From Adiantum capillus-veneris (Eukaryota; Streptophyta; Polypodiopsida; Polypodiales; Pteridaceae), in the NCBI GenBank assembly GCA_014529385.2, contig CM043943.1, positions 105,124,355-105,188,354 of the forward strand: a DNA stretch of 64,000 bases. The letters run 5' to 3'. Shown piece after piece: positions 21,341 to 33,467 of this stretch (position 1 is its first letter; each line of letters begins with the position of its first letter). Both the position numbers and the translations under genes were made by a program. The notes beneath the pieces were generated by a model, which ran no database searches, had not been told where the DNA came from, and worked only from the letters and a program-made list of their open reading frames with translations.

Positions 21341-23221
21341 CCTATGTTGTCAAGTCATCAATTCCTCTCGCTTGTGTTTGTCTTATTGTTGAACCTCTCT
21401 CATCATGTGTGCTATGTATGCAAGCTTCCACCCTTTCTCATTTAGTTGTCTCATTAATTATCTCTGATACACAGTTGTCTCTATGTCCTCCTAAGTCATG
21501 GTGGTTTTTTTTTTGAATCCTAAAGATAGGCATAGCCCCTTCAACCTTCCTAAAGATGTACACTATCTTGTTATCTTGAAGGGTTACATGTCCTCGGTTT
21601 TTTACCCACAATATCTCATTTGAATCCACATTTTTCTAATAGAATAATTCTGAGCACTCATTGTCTACTTTGATTGGAAACTGATTTTCAATCTTATTTT
21701 CCCATTTGTCCACAATGTTTAGGTTTTCTACTATGACATACCCTTAGAATCCATGTAGGATCCTCCTTGTTTATTAATTTAAATTTCTTGTTCAAAATCT
21801 ATTTCATGGTCATCGATTTGTACACTGGGTTTATCTTTTGCATTTAGGTAGATATACACTCCATGATCAGTTTGTTAAGATGTAAAGAAATCTCAGAGTT
21901 ATGTCTGAACCACCAATCCCTTAAGGTGTTCCATTGGCACTAAAGAAGTTTTCAAGTTGTATCTGAGTACGTATCTAGTACTCCTTCAAAGATAGGAGAC
22001 AACCTATCCCCTTGGTTTATATCTCTTTCATTGATGCTCGATTGACATTCTCACAAAAAGTCTCAAGATTTCCCTACACTCTACCAAATCTAAGTTTCAT
22101 AAAGATTCACAATGAATTATCAAATAGCAGCAAACCTACTGGACTAATCTTTGGTTATTTCCCTGCCACTAACTCCAAATCACTAAAAATTGCACTTCAA
22201 GAAATATGTGACTCCAAAAGTGTCGAACTAGAAAAACTTATCCCAATACTACAATCGTTTTCACTTAGAACGTTTGGAAAATTTTCTAAAATTTCTCTTT
22301 CAAGCCCTATCACTATTAGGAAGACCTAATAGTTGAATGTCCAAATTTATGTATTTTTCCAACCTTTTAGACTCGTTCAAGGTTGGTCAAATGGAAATTA
22401 TATCCTCCCCTTGAGTTTCAGTGAATTTGGATCTCAAGTTTGGATTTTATCACAAGATTTGCAAATTTTAAAAGATCTCGAATTGTTTTGAAAGTTTTTC
22501 TCTATCTATAGCTCCAAAGTCTTTCAATATTGGTCAATAACTTTCAAATGTCAAGTACTAGCTTTAGGAAACCAAAAATTTAGGGTGATATCAACTATCA
22601 AGAACGCCTAATAGTGGCCTCACTCAAGGATTCATTTTGTTTGTAATTTTGAGACTAATTACAGCTTGTACACAGTGTTTAGGTCTCACATTATGTGTGC
22701 TTAATAGTGACCTTAATGATTTTGATACAGACTCATCGACCTTAATAATTTTGATACAAACTCATCCAATTTCAGCACATATGAGATCCTGACAAATTTT
22801 TCCTTACCCTACTCCTATTGAAATGGTAAAATAATTTTAGTTTTCCCTTCCTAACTGGGTAACATCCTTACCAACTTGACACAAGTCTCAAGGACCATCC
22901 ACCATCCCTATCCTAACTATCCTAAAGCTACCAAGGTCTCTAGCAAGTTTGCACACTCAAATTTACTACAAGACTAGATGATGACATATTAGATGTCCCT
23001 ATGATATCAAATCTCCATTCTAACACTTGGAAATATTGCTCCTAAAAGCAATATTCTATTTTTAGCAAGTCAATTTGGACGTCAGAAGCACTTAATAGCT
23101 TCCTCTAAGCATGCTCTATTCACCACTGAGCTCACAATCATCTTGTAGACATACACACTTTAAAACACTTGGTGGTGGATGCAAGCAAAAGGTAAGAGAA
23201 AAGAATTTGTAGATAGATTTT
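21341..23221. other. No identified gene; small unassigned ORFs
   Basis: The longest open frame is 22012-22329 (+, 105 aa), which reads FPYTLPNLSFIKIHNELSNS and then a Ser/Lys-rich end; I recognise nothing in it. The minus frame 21438-21629 is also unassigned. Composition and stop density suggest decayed repeats. Confidence 0.4.
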
Positions 23222-23439
23222 TGTTACCATACCTGTGGTAGCTATATGTGTGAACACACTTAGGACCATCGGGGCACTTTTTCCCTCACTAGAAAGTTTT
23301 TTTTCCCATTCTTTGTATATACACATATCCCTCTGGGGCTACCTTATCTTTCTATTTTCACACTAATAAATACACTCTATTTTTTGTTCCTTGAGCTTCT
23401 TCATCTTCTCCATGCATCCCTGTAACCCTAATTCTAATA
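23222..23439 (+). repeat. 5' LTR of the old copia copy
   Basis: It begins TGTTACCATACCTGTGG and ends CCCTAATTCTAATA. It aligns along its length with the 227-bp LTR at 46398-46624, with many substitutions and small gaps, and the terminal CA has become TA. Confidence 0.85.
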
Positions 23440-23720
23440 ATTGGTATTAGAGTAGGTAATGTCCTCGTGGTATCATTGCCAACACCCCGCCACTCACGTT
23501 CTCAAATTTTTGCAAGCTTTGGCAAGTGTCAGCATGTCCACTAGTACTTTGGGACATCTTATAAATCTTGATGTACTCAAAATTATGATTCGAGCTCATT
23601 TTGGCCTCCCTTTACACTACAAGCAATACTATGTAAGAAATTTTGTCCTTTTGTTGTCAGCGAAAATTTCTACAAAACACGTCTCTTACAGTCCTCTTTG
23701 AGTTATGCTATATAGCACGT

Positions 23721-25734
23721 TGTCGAGAAAGTAGCGGTCTTGCCAGGAAAGCACCGGGCTTATGGCTGTGAGAGTTTGTGAGAGAACTCAACAAAAACTA
23801 TATGAAGGAATTAAACCATAGATGCCATGAAGGCTAGGGTTTGGAAAGAAGTGCAATCAAAGAAGACCCACTCTTTCTCTCTTGCACTCACACACACAAA
23901 GAAAGAACACAAAAGAGAATGTCAAAACAACACAAAGATGAAAACATCAAGGCTATGGTCATATCGTATCATGGGTAGTATGAAACGGTTAATAGATGAG
24001 TAAATGGAATTCAATCTTGGCTGACCAAATAGGCTACGAATTGTTCTTTGGAATTGTAGTTTTGTGCTTACCGTAGTATATATATTTTGTCTAGTGATTG
24101 GGATTAATTGTGTGTACAAATCCTCTTGGTTCATAGCAAGCTAACTACGTTTATATCACAAGAAAAATTATATTCTATGAGAGGTAGTATAATAGGGTCC
24201 AGTGATAGAAGTATTTCATTGATCCTTTCTGGGCCAAAGAGAAACACTATACGTTGTTGAAAGTGTATTTTACGGCTAATCCATACGTTAATTCTAATAG
24301 ATTGTACAAAGTGAAAGCGATAGAAATGATCATCATGTGGGTTATTCATCTAGGATAGTATGTGAGAAATGTAGATATGAGAGAAGTGAAGAGATGAGAA
24401 TTTTCCCTCCCAAGCCCTATTCTTGCCCGTAGGCAATAAGGATACTGCGGGGAGAGATGTACCTGTAGCAAAGAGAACCTAAAATTTGTAGAGAGGATGA
24501 ATTACTAAGAGTGAGAGAGATAGATTTGGTTAAGGAGATAATATTAGATATATATATATATATGTTGGATTAGAGATGAAAGAGAAAACAACAAGAAATC
24601 AAGAAAACATCAATGTAGAACACATCTTATTTGACAAACCCTTTGGCACCATTATTGATGGAGAGAGAAGAAGAGTGGAGAATTCCACTTTGATTGAGAC
24701 ACCAAGTGCAAGACCTTATTTGATTAGAGTTGATCTTCCAAGGATAGCGTACAAGAATGGCTAGTCTTCCTCTAGGAGAAAGTGTAGGCTTAGGCGTATA
24801 TTAATGGCTAAGTATAATTAAGCATTACTACACACTCCCTCATGAATTCCTCTCATCAATGGATTGAATGCTTGAGTTTCTTTTCAAGGAAGAAGAGGTC
24901 CCCTTTTATAGGTGAAGGGAACCCCCAAGGGTTTACACAAGAAGAGAGGAGCCAGTGTGAATAGGAATTGGAAAAGTTGGAAATGAGCTGTCCCTGCATG
25001 ATGTGGGCAGAATGGGGTCCAGTATTTTGATCATATCTCCTCAACCGTGGCTCCAAAAAAAAAAGTAAAAATATGGGCAGAAACTTCAGCTCATTATCTA
25101 CGATTTTCATTTTAAAATCATTTTCCAATTCGGATTGGAACCTTGTGTAAAAAATTCATCAAAATAGGATCCATTTTTGGCAGCAAAAGTCTTCCCGTTG
25201 TCCCCTTAGCCTAGACTTTCATTTAATTCCAAAGGACACCTCATGCCATATGAAAGCATGACATTGCTCCTTGACAAAGTTTTGTAATCATGCTTGCAAT
25301 AATGCATTAAAATAAGTGTATCTTTGAAATCATGCCACCTAGTGTCCCACTAGGATTTGATTCCCTCCTAGTAGCTATTTAAAAAGAAATATAAGAAAAA
25401 TATGAAAAATACATAGAATATATATATATTAGAGTTTACCCTAGATATAGAATCTAGCTAGGGTGTGAGATGATAATGAGATAGTAGAAATAAAGAATCA
25501 ATGCTTTTTGCCCAAGTTAAAGAGACGGAGCTATTGACGCTTTTTCCATAGTATTTTCTGATGGTAAAGTAAGAATAGGTTACCCTTGAGATAAATAATA
25601 GGATGAGATAGAAAGCTTATTATTATACTTAAATATGCATATGTACATTATAGAAAAGATAATTATGTATCTAAAAAATTACAAGATAACTCTTGTAGGA
25701 TGCGTTCCCACTATGTACGTGTCACAACACGACA
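23721..25734 (-). repeat. 3' LTR (element orientation) of the Gag-only element
   Basis: 2014 bp, matching 28212-30225 base for base in length. By eye the two differ by roughly two to three dozen substitutions, clustered in the first 400 bp. A TATA box (CCTATAAAAGG on the minus strand) lies at 24902-24912. Confidence 0.9.
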
Positions 25735-25935
25735 TCCACCCCCTCTAAACCTGCACATCCTCCGTCATGTGCCAATCTCATGGTAACTTGTGAAAGCAGT
25801 TGTATCCCCTGTCATCCCATGACCTCCTCCACGATTATATGGGTAACTCAAAAACTTGTATTGTACTAAGCATTGAGATTCTCTGCATCTTTTAATTCCT
25901 CTCGGATCAGAAGAAATTGTTATATACATCTGTCT

Positions 25936-26493
25936 CTAAAACATTTGTAACAAATCTCCATTATGGGCAAAATCTTCATGAAGTAGAGACATAAGTTCCT
26001 CATCCTCCTCTTCAAAAACCACTTCCAGGCTTCTGGTAATATACTTAAAAGATTTTTGAAACTGCACTTTAACCTTCTCACCAACCTCTAAATCCATATG
26101 TACCTCTTTCGCATAGAAGTCTGAATTTGCATCTTCATTCTCAAAAGAATCCTCTAGATAGCCTTTCTCAACATCGAGAGAAACCTCAGAAATATGCATG
26201 GTAAACCTCTCATCAATTCTCTCACCTTTTACCAAATACCTCTCCAGCTTTACATCATAAAACTTTGCATACCTCTCAAATATGGTGTTTAATTCCCTCT
26301 CCAAATCATCCTGGTAGGTATGCTCCCCGTCACTTGTAATCAACTGCTCAAAAACCTCCTTGGAGTTAGTCTCTGACACAATATCTTCACCCCTTCTTCC
26401 TTTTTGACCCATCGCTAAATTATCTTCAACTGAATCATGTCTCCACTTATATAGGGAGAACACTTCTTCATTACATGACTCTGGTGTCAGCAT
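25936..26493 (-). CDS. Acidic C-terminal ORF, probable continuation of the Gag-like ORF (185 aa)
   Basis: The protein is acidic, with SFENEDANSDFYAKEVHMDL and a final EVVFEEEDEELMSLLHEDFA. I recognise no domain. Its start (MLTPESCNEEV) lies in the left copy of a 100-bp tandem duplication; the right copy is in the frame of the 496-aa ORF. Before the duplication and the stop at 26672, the two would have formed one ORF of about 740 codons. Its end lies about 200 bp from the polypurine tract. Confidence 0.5.
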   Translation of the reverse strand: MLTPESCNEEVFSLYKWRHDSVEDNLAMGQKGRRGEDIVSETNSKEVFEQLITSDGEHTYQDDLERELNTIFERYAKFYDVKLERYLVKGERIDERFTMHISEVSLDVEKGYLEDSFENEDANSDFYAKEVHMDLEVGEKVKVQFQKSFKYITRSLEVVFEEEDEELMSLLHEDFAHNGDLLQMF

Positions 26494-26613
26494 AGAGCTA
26501 GCATCCTCTTCTTGCTAAATTATCTTCAACTAAATCATGTCTCCACTTATATAGGGAGAACACTTCTTCATTACATGACTCTGGTGTCAGCATAGAGCTA
26601 GCATCCTCTTCTT
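26414..26613. repeat. Tandem duplication of 100 bp
   Basis: The unit starting GCTAAATTATCTTCAACT at 26414 repeats at 26514, with one difference seen (CTGAATC versus CTAAATC). The 100-bp length shifts the frame of the element's ORF. Confidence 0.9.
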
Positions 26614-26671
26614 GCTTCAAGGCATCACCATGTATACCCTTCCTATCCATAGCAGATAGATGCTCACAAAC

Positions 26672-28162
26672 TTACTTGCAATTTATACCCTGTGACACAA
26701 GACCTAAATACCTTTTATGCCTCAGATATTGTTTGCATACCTGCAAGCAACCCTGTATAGTAGGCACTTTATGGAAAGCATCTTTATTTGCATCTTCACA
26801 CAGATAAGAAATATCACCCCAATCACAGACCATATCCCAAGAGGTTTCTTGCTCTTCTACTCTATCCTCTGATGTCACTTCAACCTGTATAGCATAACCA
26901 AACACATCTCTATCTTTGATTTGTGAATCTTGAAGATTCATAGCTTCATCCGCAGAACCCCAATCCTCATGCAGAGAATCTACATCTGTCATTCCTTCCT
27001 CTACCATGGAATTGTGAAAGCTTGCTGCATCTAGCTCTAAATAAGGCACAATTTCATGAGTCATCTGCATCACATCTGCTACCTCATATATACAAGACAT
27101 ACATATTACTCTGTCAATGCACTCCTCTTCTTCCACCTCATCTAGCTGAGGTACTTCACAATCCGCAATGCTACTAGCAAAGCTATACTCACAAAGGAAG
27201 ATATTTTCAGTCACCCCCTCTAAATTAGCACTTTCGCAGCTAGGCATATCCATTTGGGTAGTACCACATACATCAAACTTGCATAGGAAAGCATTGATAA
27301 TGGCTTCTTCATCCTGGTATATGTCTTCAGTATAGGCATCCGGCTCTTCTAAACTTGGTAAAAGTTCCTGGATCTGCTCAAAAGTAGATTGTAGCACATC
27401 ACTAATATAGCCTTCTTCCACCTGTTTTCCCTTCACATCTTCTGTCAAAACCATAGCATCCTCATCCTTGTATATACACTCATGTGCATCTTCAAATGAA
27501 TCAAAAGGAGCGTCCAAATCATCTATCATAGCCGACGAGTTTGCATCATCCTCTAAGTTGCTTTGAGCTGTTTCAGGCGCTTGGATAGCGTCATGAGAGT
27601 CATTATCTTGAGATACGAAGGTTATAAGACCCAAACGTGCATAAATAGCTTGCACTATGTCTACTTCATCTGCATACAATAAATTTGCATCTTGCAAAAG
27701 ATATGCATCTATTACTGCTTCTAAATTGGCCTGTATGGATGTGTTGACACTTGCATGGCTTACAGGAGACACCAACTCTAGCTGGTCACATCCACTTCCA
27801 CTCTGCCCCATCTCTTGGTCTTGATGTTCCAAGCATACCTGTGTTATAGCTGTAGAAAACTCACCCCAATTGCTTACATATACACTTGCATAGTCTTGAA
27901 CTTGGTGCTTGAAATCATCACTCGCAAGTTCAACAAATGCTGCAATCATCCGAGATTCTGGAATTGCTTGAAGCCTCATCTCTGTCACATAGCACTCAAG
28001 ATATCCTTCTGGATCATAGCCTTCCAATATATTAAGCTCATTATATACGGATTGCATAGCGCTTTCAATCGCTTTTTGAATCCGGTCTTCTTCTTCAAGC
28101 CATTTGCATCTGTCTGCAAGCTCTTTCATTTCAGCATATAGCTGCTCCACTTTGCTAGCCAT
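26672..28162 (-). CDS. Gag-like, acidic ORF of the non-autonomous element (496 aa)
   Basis: The ATG at 28162-28160 is the first after the LTR and primer site. Residues 1-130 look like a retrotransposon Gag: helical start (VEQLYAEMKELADRCKWLEE), then EGYDPEGYLECYVTEMRLQA, PESRMIAAFVELASDDF and NWGEFSTAITQVCLE, the order of conserved helices in plant gypsy Gag. Residues 150-490 are unusual: strongly acidic, repetitive in style, with many Asp, Glu and Cys and no zinc knuckle. The frame stops at TAA (26674-26672), but the same frame continues VCEHLSAMDRKG, so this may be a CAA-to-TAA change. The ORF at 25936-26493 would be its continuation. Gag assignment is from pattern only. Confidence 0.65.
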   Translation of the reverse strand: MASKVEQLYAEMKELADRCKWLEEEDRIQKAIESAMQSVYNELNILEGYDPEGYLECYVTEMRLQAIPESRMIAAFVELASDDFKHQVQDYASVYVSNWGEFSTAITQVCLEHQDQEMGQSGSGCDQLELVSPVSHASVNTSIQANLEAVIDAYLLQDANLLYADEVDIVQAIYARLGLITFVSQDNDSHDAIQAPETAQSNLEDDANSSAMIDDLDAPFDSFEDAHECIYKDEDAMVLTEDVKGKQVEEGYISDVLQSTFEQIQELLPSLEEPDAYTEDIYQDEEAIINAFLCKFDVCGTTQMDMPSCESANLEGVTENIFLCEYSFASSIADCEVPQLDEVEEEECIDRVICMSCIYEVADVMQMTHEIVPYLELDAASFHNSMVEEGMTDVDSLHEDWGSADEAMNLQDSQIKDRDVFGYAIQVEVTSEDRVEEQETSWDMVCDWGDISYLCEDANKDAFHKVPTIQGCLQVCKQYLRHKRYLGLVSQGINCK

Positions 28163-28211
28163 CTTTATGTACTCTCACCCCAGCTTATTCGCGTCGGGTT
28201 CACCAAAAATA

Positions 28212-30225
28212 TGTCGAGAGAGTAGCGGTCTTGTCAGGAAAGCACCGGGCTTATGGCTGTGAGAGTTTGTGAGAGAACTCAACAAAAACTATATGAAGGA
28301 ATTAAACCATAGATGCCATTGAGGCTAGGGTTTGGAAAGAAGTGTAATCAAAGAAGACCCACTCTTTCTCTCTTGCACTCACACACACAAAGAAAGAACA
28401 CAAAAGAGAATGTCAAAACAACACAAAGATGAAAACATCAAGGCTATGGTCATATCGTATCATGGGTAGTATGACAGGGTTAATAGATGAGTTAATGGCA
28501 TTCAATCTTGGCTGACCAAATAGGCTACGAATTGTTCTTTGGAATTGTAGCTTTGTGCTTACCGTAGTGTATATATTTTGTCTAGTGATTGGGATTAATT
28601 GTGTGTACAAATCCTCTTGGTTCATAGCAAGATAACTACGCTTACATCAAAAGAAAAATTATATTCTATGAGAGGTAGTATAATAGGGTCCGGTGATAGA
28701 AGTATTTCATTGATCCTTTCTGGGCCAAAGAGAAACACTATACGTTGTTGAAAGTGTATTTTACGGCTAATCCATACGTTAATTCTAATAGATTGTACAA
28801 AGTGAAAGCGATAGAAATGATCATCATGTGGGTTATTCATCTAGGATAGTATGTGAGAAATGTAGATATGAGAGAAGTGAAGAGATGAGAATTTTCCCTC
28901 CCAAGCCCTATTCTTGCCCGTAGGCAATAAGGATACTGCGGGGAGAGATGTACCTGTAGCAAAGAGAACCTAAAATTTGTAGAGAGGATGAATTACTAAG
29001 AGTGAGAGAGATAGATTTGGTTAAGGAGATAATATTAGATATATATATATATATGTTGGATTAGAGATGAAAAAGAAAACAATAAGAAATCAAGAAAAGA
29101 TCAATGTAGAACACATCTTATTTGACAAACCCTTTGGCACCATTATTGATGGAGAGAGAAGAAGAGTGGAGAATTCCACTTTGATTGAGACACCAAGTGC
29201 AAGACCTTATTTGATTAGAGTTGATCTTCCAAGGATAGCGTACAAGAATGGCTAGTCTTCCTCTAGGAGAAAGTGTAGGCTTAGGCGTATATTAATGGCT
29301 AAGTATAATTAAGCATTACTACACACTCCCTCATGAATTCCTCTCATCAATGGATTGAATGCTTGAGTTTCTTTTCAAGGAAGAAGAGGTCCCCTTTTAT
29401 AGGTGAAGGGAACCCCCAAGGGTTTACACAAGAAGAGAGGAGCCAGTGTGAATAGGAATTGGAAAAGTTGGAAATGAGCTGTCCCTGCATGATGTGGGCA
29501 GAATGGGGTCCAGTATTTTGATCATATCTCCTCAACCGTGGCTCCAAAAAAAAAAGTAAAAATATTGGCAGAAACTTCAGCTCATTATCTACGATTTTCA
29601 TTTTAAAATCATTTTCCAATTCGGATTGGAACCTTGTGTAAAAAATTCATCAAAATAGGGTCCATTTTTGGCAGCAAAAGTCTTCCCGTGGTCCCCTTAG
29701 CCTAGACTTTCATTTAATTCCAAAGGACACCTCATGCCATATGAAAGCATGACATTGCTCCTTGACAAAGTTTTGTAATCATGCTTGCAATAATGCATTA
29801 AAATAAGTGTATCTTTGAAATCATGCCACCTAGTGTCCCACTAGGATTTGATTCCCTCCTAGTAGCTATTTAAAAAGAAATATAAGAAAAATATGAAAAA
29901 TACATAGAATATATATATATTGGAGTTTACCCTAGATATAGGATCTAGCTAGGGTGTGAGATGATAATGAGATAGTAGAAATAAAGAATCAATGTTTTTT
30001 GCCCAAGTTAAAGAGACGGAGCTATTGACGCTTTTTCCATAGTATTTTCTGATGGTAAAGTAAGAATAGGTTACCCTTGAGATAAATAATAGGATGAGAT
30101 AGAAAGCTTATTATTATACTTAAATATGCATATGTACATTATAGAAAAGATAATTATGTATCTAAAAAATTACAAGATAACTCTTGTAGGATGCGTTCCC
30201 ACTATGTACGTGTCACAACACGACA
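28212..30225 (-). repeat. 5' LTR (element orientation) of the Gag-only element
   Basis: 2014 bp. The minus-strand TATA box at 29393-29403 would place transcription start near 29370, leaving about 820 bp of U3. Small open frames inside (for example 28413-28625 and 29347-29619) recur in both LTRs and are not credible genes. Confidence 0.9.
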
Positions 30226-31998
30226 ACGTGTTAGTCTTACTTTATTTTTCCTCTTTCGGGGTAGTTTTTACATTAGGTGTAATCGCTCGCCATGGCTGAC
30301 AACAACATAGATGTTTTCAAGATGTTTGTCGCTAAGGAAAAATTGGATGGGTATAGATACTGAATGTCGTCTTACTACTTACAATGAGCTTCTAGAATGT
30401 TGTACACGACATTGATGTACGTCCACCTTCTATGGATACAGGCTCTATTGAGGATGTTGCAAGTTCTAGCAGATATGTTGCTGCTAGGGTTGTTTTGCCT
30501 ACAGATGAGCAATCTCATCAAGAAGTTAGAGATGCACATGCTCATGTATTGATTTGATTATATGTGACGTGCATTATTTATCCTCAAATTTTCTTAGCCA
30601 AATCAACAAAATAGGATTGGGATACTCTAGGTAGTCTTTATGCAAGTCACACATGAGGATAAAATTGCATTGCTACATAAAGAGCTAGTCAAAGATTATG
30701 CAAGAGGAAGATGACATGGAAAATTTTCTTGTTGATATCATGGATATCAATGAGAAACTCATTTTTGCAGGCGAAGTTATTTTTGAGAGTTCACTTGTAT
30801 AGAATGTTCTCAATGCGTTTCGAGACTCTTATGAAACACAAACTTTTGCTAGTAGTGGGAGACTTATGATCCAAGAGAACCCTCAAGATTTCGAATTTGA
30901 TGCATTATGCACATTCCTATTATGGAAGTCCCTTCAAAGAAAGAACATGGCTAAATAGCATGCAATTGAACATGAGTTTTTTGTTGCTCAAAGAGGAAGT
31001 GGTAACGGTAATGCAAGCACTTATCAAGGTTCTTCTATAAGTAACATATTACTCATGTCTTGTGCTTGTATTGATAGCAACTCGTCTAGGAATTATGGTG
31101 AAAAAGACAAGAAGAAGATGAAGATGTGTTACCATTATTGCAAGGCTAAGGATCACTTGATAAAGCAATGTGCTAAGCTAAAGGCCAAAGAAGCGAAGAA
31201 GAAAGAAGTTGGATCTACTATTAGTGCAACTATTGAAATATATTCTATAAATGGAGATTGTGATGTTGATGTAGATGCAGATGGGCATTTAGTGCAAAGT
31301 TTACTTATGACAATTTTGTCCATGATGCACGTATATCAATTGCTATAGAGTCACATGTTTGGTACTTTGATAGTGGTGCTACAAAGCACATTACTTTGCA
31401 TCGTGACTTGTTTGTCTCTCTCTCACAGGAATACGATCATTCATGCCAACACTGCCTCTTATCCGATCAAGGGAGTTTAAAAGATTGTGCTATTTGTTGT
31501 TGCAAATTGTAGTTCTTTCACATTTGTTAATGCACTTTATGTACCAGGGAACCTTTTTGCTATATCTACACTTGCAAGACTTGGTCTTGTTGTCAAATTT
31601 GTGGATGACATATGTACAATTCATGATCTCATTTCTAGTGATGAAATTGTTGCATCTGGAATTTTGTGTTGTGGACTATATAAGCTCACTTTTTATGACA
31701 AGTGTAGGCAAAATTTTGCAAATGTAGTTGAGGATTCAAAAGTCGTTTCAGATGCAAAACTTTGGCATGCACGTTTTGGGAATTTGAATTTTGCCGATTT
31801 GCGCTTCGTTTGCAAAAATTTGATACAATTTCTTCTTTACCGCCTCTTGAAGCAACTTCTAAGCATGTTTGTGAAGGCTTTATTTTGGATAAGATGCAAT
31901 GTTCTAAGTTTCCAAATTATAGTTTAGTAAGGGCTACATGCACGTTATGTTCATATGATGTTAGTGGGCCTATACAAACTCCATCCTTGGGTAATTCC
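30226..31998 (+). pseudogene. Old copia Gag-protease-integrase remnant
   Basis: From ATGGCTGACAACAACA at 30292 the order matches the young element: Gag start, then CYHYCKAKDHLIKQCAK (zinc knuckle, near 31128), a protease remnant (WYFDSGATKH-like text near 31360), the GAG-pre-integrase segment WHARFGNLNF (near 31760), and the start of integrase. Many stops and frameshifts break it, so open frames are short. It ends abruptly at about 31998, before the integrase catalytic residues. Confidence 0.8.
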
Positions 31999-32113
31999 TT
32001 CAGAGGAATCCCAAACTCCAAATGAACTTTTTCGAGCGATGATGAAATCGAGCGAGTTAGTGAGAGGCACTCAATCAAAATACACATAGCCAAGAGTTTT
32101 TGCAAGTCACTCG

Positions 32114-32217
32114 TTTCTTTAAATCACTCATTTCTTCACTTGAGAGACTAAATAAATTGACCCTCATTTCTTTAAATCACTCATTTCTTCACTTGAGAGA
32201 CTAAATAAATTGACCCT
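32114..32217. repeat. Tandem duplication of 53 bp
   Basis: TTTCTTTAAATCACTC starts at 32114 and again at 32167, and the units appear identical. It lies just beyond the truncated end of the old copia copy, in noncoding DNA. Confidence 0.85.
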
Positions 32218-32944
32218 AAACCTCCTAAAATGGTGGTTAAATTTAAGAATGGATATGCTAGGCAAGAGGTAGGTGCTAGCAAGCTTGACATTGGATAACT
32301 CTTGAGGTGCAAAAATTTTTGGGGGACAGAAGCTATAACATTTATTTTTTTGGGGGGCATCTCTCTCTCTCTCTCTGTGTGTCTCTCTCTCTCTCTAAGC
32401 TTGCTTATAGAAAACTTGTGATGAGTAGGTGACGGAAAGTGTTTCCACCCAACTCTTAACGATGTGTGGCCTTATTGGAGAGGCAAGGTGAGATTGTTAT
32501 TTTACAGAAGACACGGTGAGGCCTTGCTAGTTGCGGGCTACTATTGGTTAAAGATAGGGTGGCAATCAAAATTGCTCACAAATTTTTTCTGGCAAGAGAT
32601 GCAATCATTCCATCTAGCTTCTGCTCTCTCTCTCTCTCTCTCTCTCATTGTATAATTAAAAAAATCTCCCTCAAAGGGCTGCATCGAGGAAGACCTTTGA
32701 AGGAGTTTTTTTTTTAAGTACACATTGAAGAAAAAAACCCTCTCCTGCAATGGTGGTGCCTTTGGTTGGTTTGTGCGTCTGCTCTGGGAGAAGTAGAGAA
32801 ATCTCGCAACACTCTGCCTTAAGAAATCAAGATGGAGCTAGTAGGTCCTGCCAATTTTACTTTTGGATTGAATTAGAGGGTATCTTTGAAGATACCCTCT
32901 TTGACATCAAAAGAAAAGTTGATTAAGGCAAGGATCTCAACGCG

Positions 32945-32946
<2 letters not shown>

Positions 32947-32982
<36 letters not shown>
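32947..32982. repeat. (GA)18 microsatellite
   Basis: Uninterrupted GA dinucleotide repeat. Confidence 0.95.
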
Positions 32983-32986
<4 letters not shown>

Positions 32987-33415
32987 AAGTTGAAAAGAGG
33001 GAGGGATATTTTTTTGGAAAAATTACAAAAATGCCCCTCTAATTCATGGAAATTCTCATCAAATTTCAAAAATTCCCTTATGTCTATTTTGGTTGGATTG
33101 TTCAAGATTTTCTAATTTTTATTCCTTTTTTACAATTTAGATGCTTACCATGTAATTTGTCGCAAATCACTTGGCAAAAAAAGACAATTATGTCTATGGC
33201 AATTCATCTCCAAAGCCTCCACAACCGACTCAAATTCTAATTTTAGCATCTTGTATTGATAAACAATCAGTCTACTTATGAAAAGCTACAAAAAAATTAT
33301 CTTTGGAGAAATTTGGCATTTTGGGAATTTGTGACAATATATTAAATGAATCTTTCTATTTCACTTTTCATTTCACATCCTCACATGGCTTGACTTCTCT
33401 TGCATTCTATTATTT

Positions 33416-33418
<3 letters not shown>

Positions 33419-33466
<48 letters not shown>

Positions 33467-33467
33467 A
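33419..33467. repeat. (CA)n(TA)n compound microsatellite
   Basis: An uninterrupted CA run changes directly into a TA run. Confidence 0.95.

Larger units (their letters stand above)
23721..30225 (-). mobile_element. Non-autonomous LTR element with 2014-bp LTRs and Gag-like ORF only
   Basis: Two direct repeats of exactly 2014 bp (23721-25734 and 28212-30225), each TGTCGAG...ACGACA, enclose 2477 bp. A 4-bp target repeat ACGT flanks it (23717-23720, 30226-30229). Orientation is minus: next to the right LTR, on the minus strand, a candidate primer site (TGGTGAACCCGACG, about 28192-28205) precedes an ATG at 28162; next to the left LTR is a polypurine tract (AGAGGGGGTGGA, about 25735-25746). No protease, RT, RNase H or integrase is visible. 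The architecture recalls TR-GAG or LARD elements. It sits in the leader of the old copia copy, so it is the younger of the two. Confidence 0.9.
23222..31998 (+). mobile_element. Old Ty1/copia copy, split by a nested element, 3'-truncated
   Basis: This is a decayed relative of the young copia element at 46398-51595. It has a 5' LTR (23222-23439), a primer site (TTGGTATTAGAG at about 23441), leader to 23720, then after the nested element resumes at 30226 with leader, gag, protease and the start of integrase. It is cut off at about 31998, in the segment matching 48740 of the young element. No 3' LTR is present. Confidence 0.85.

Noticed and set aside
22012-22329. 105-aa open frame considered as a pararetrovirus fragment
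   Set aside because: No movement-protein, coat or RT motif can be seen; left as unassigned.
28413-29619. Small open frames repeated at 23922-25128 considered as genes
   Set aside because: They are the same LTR sequence in two copies, and no product resembles a known domain.
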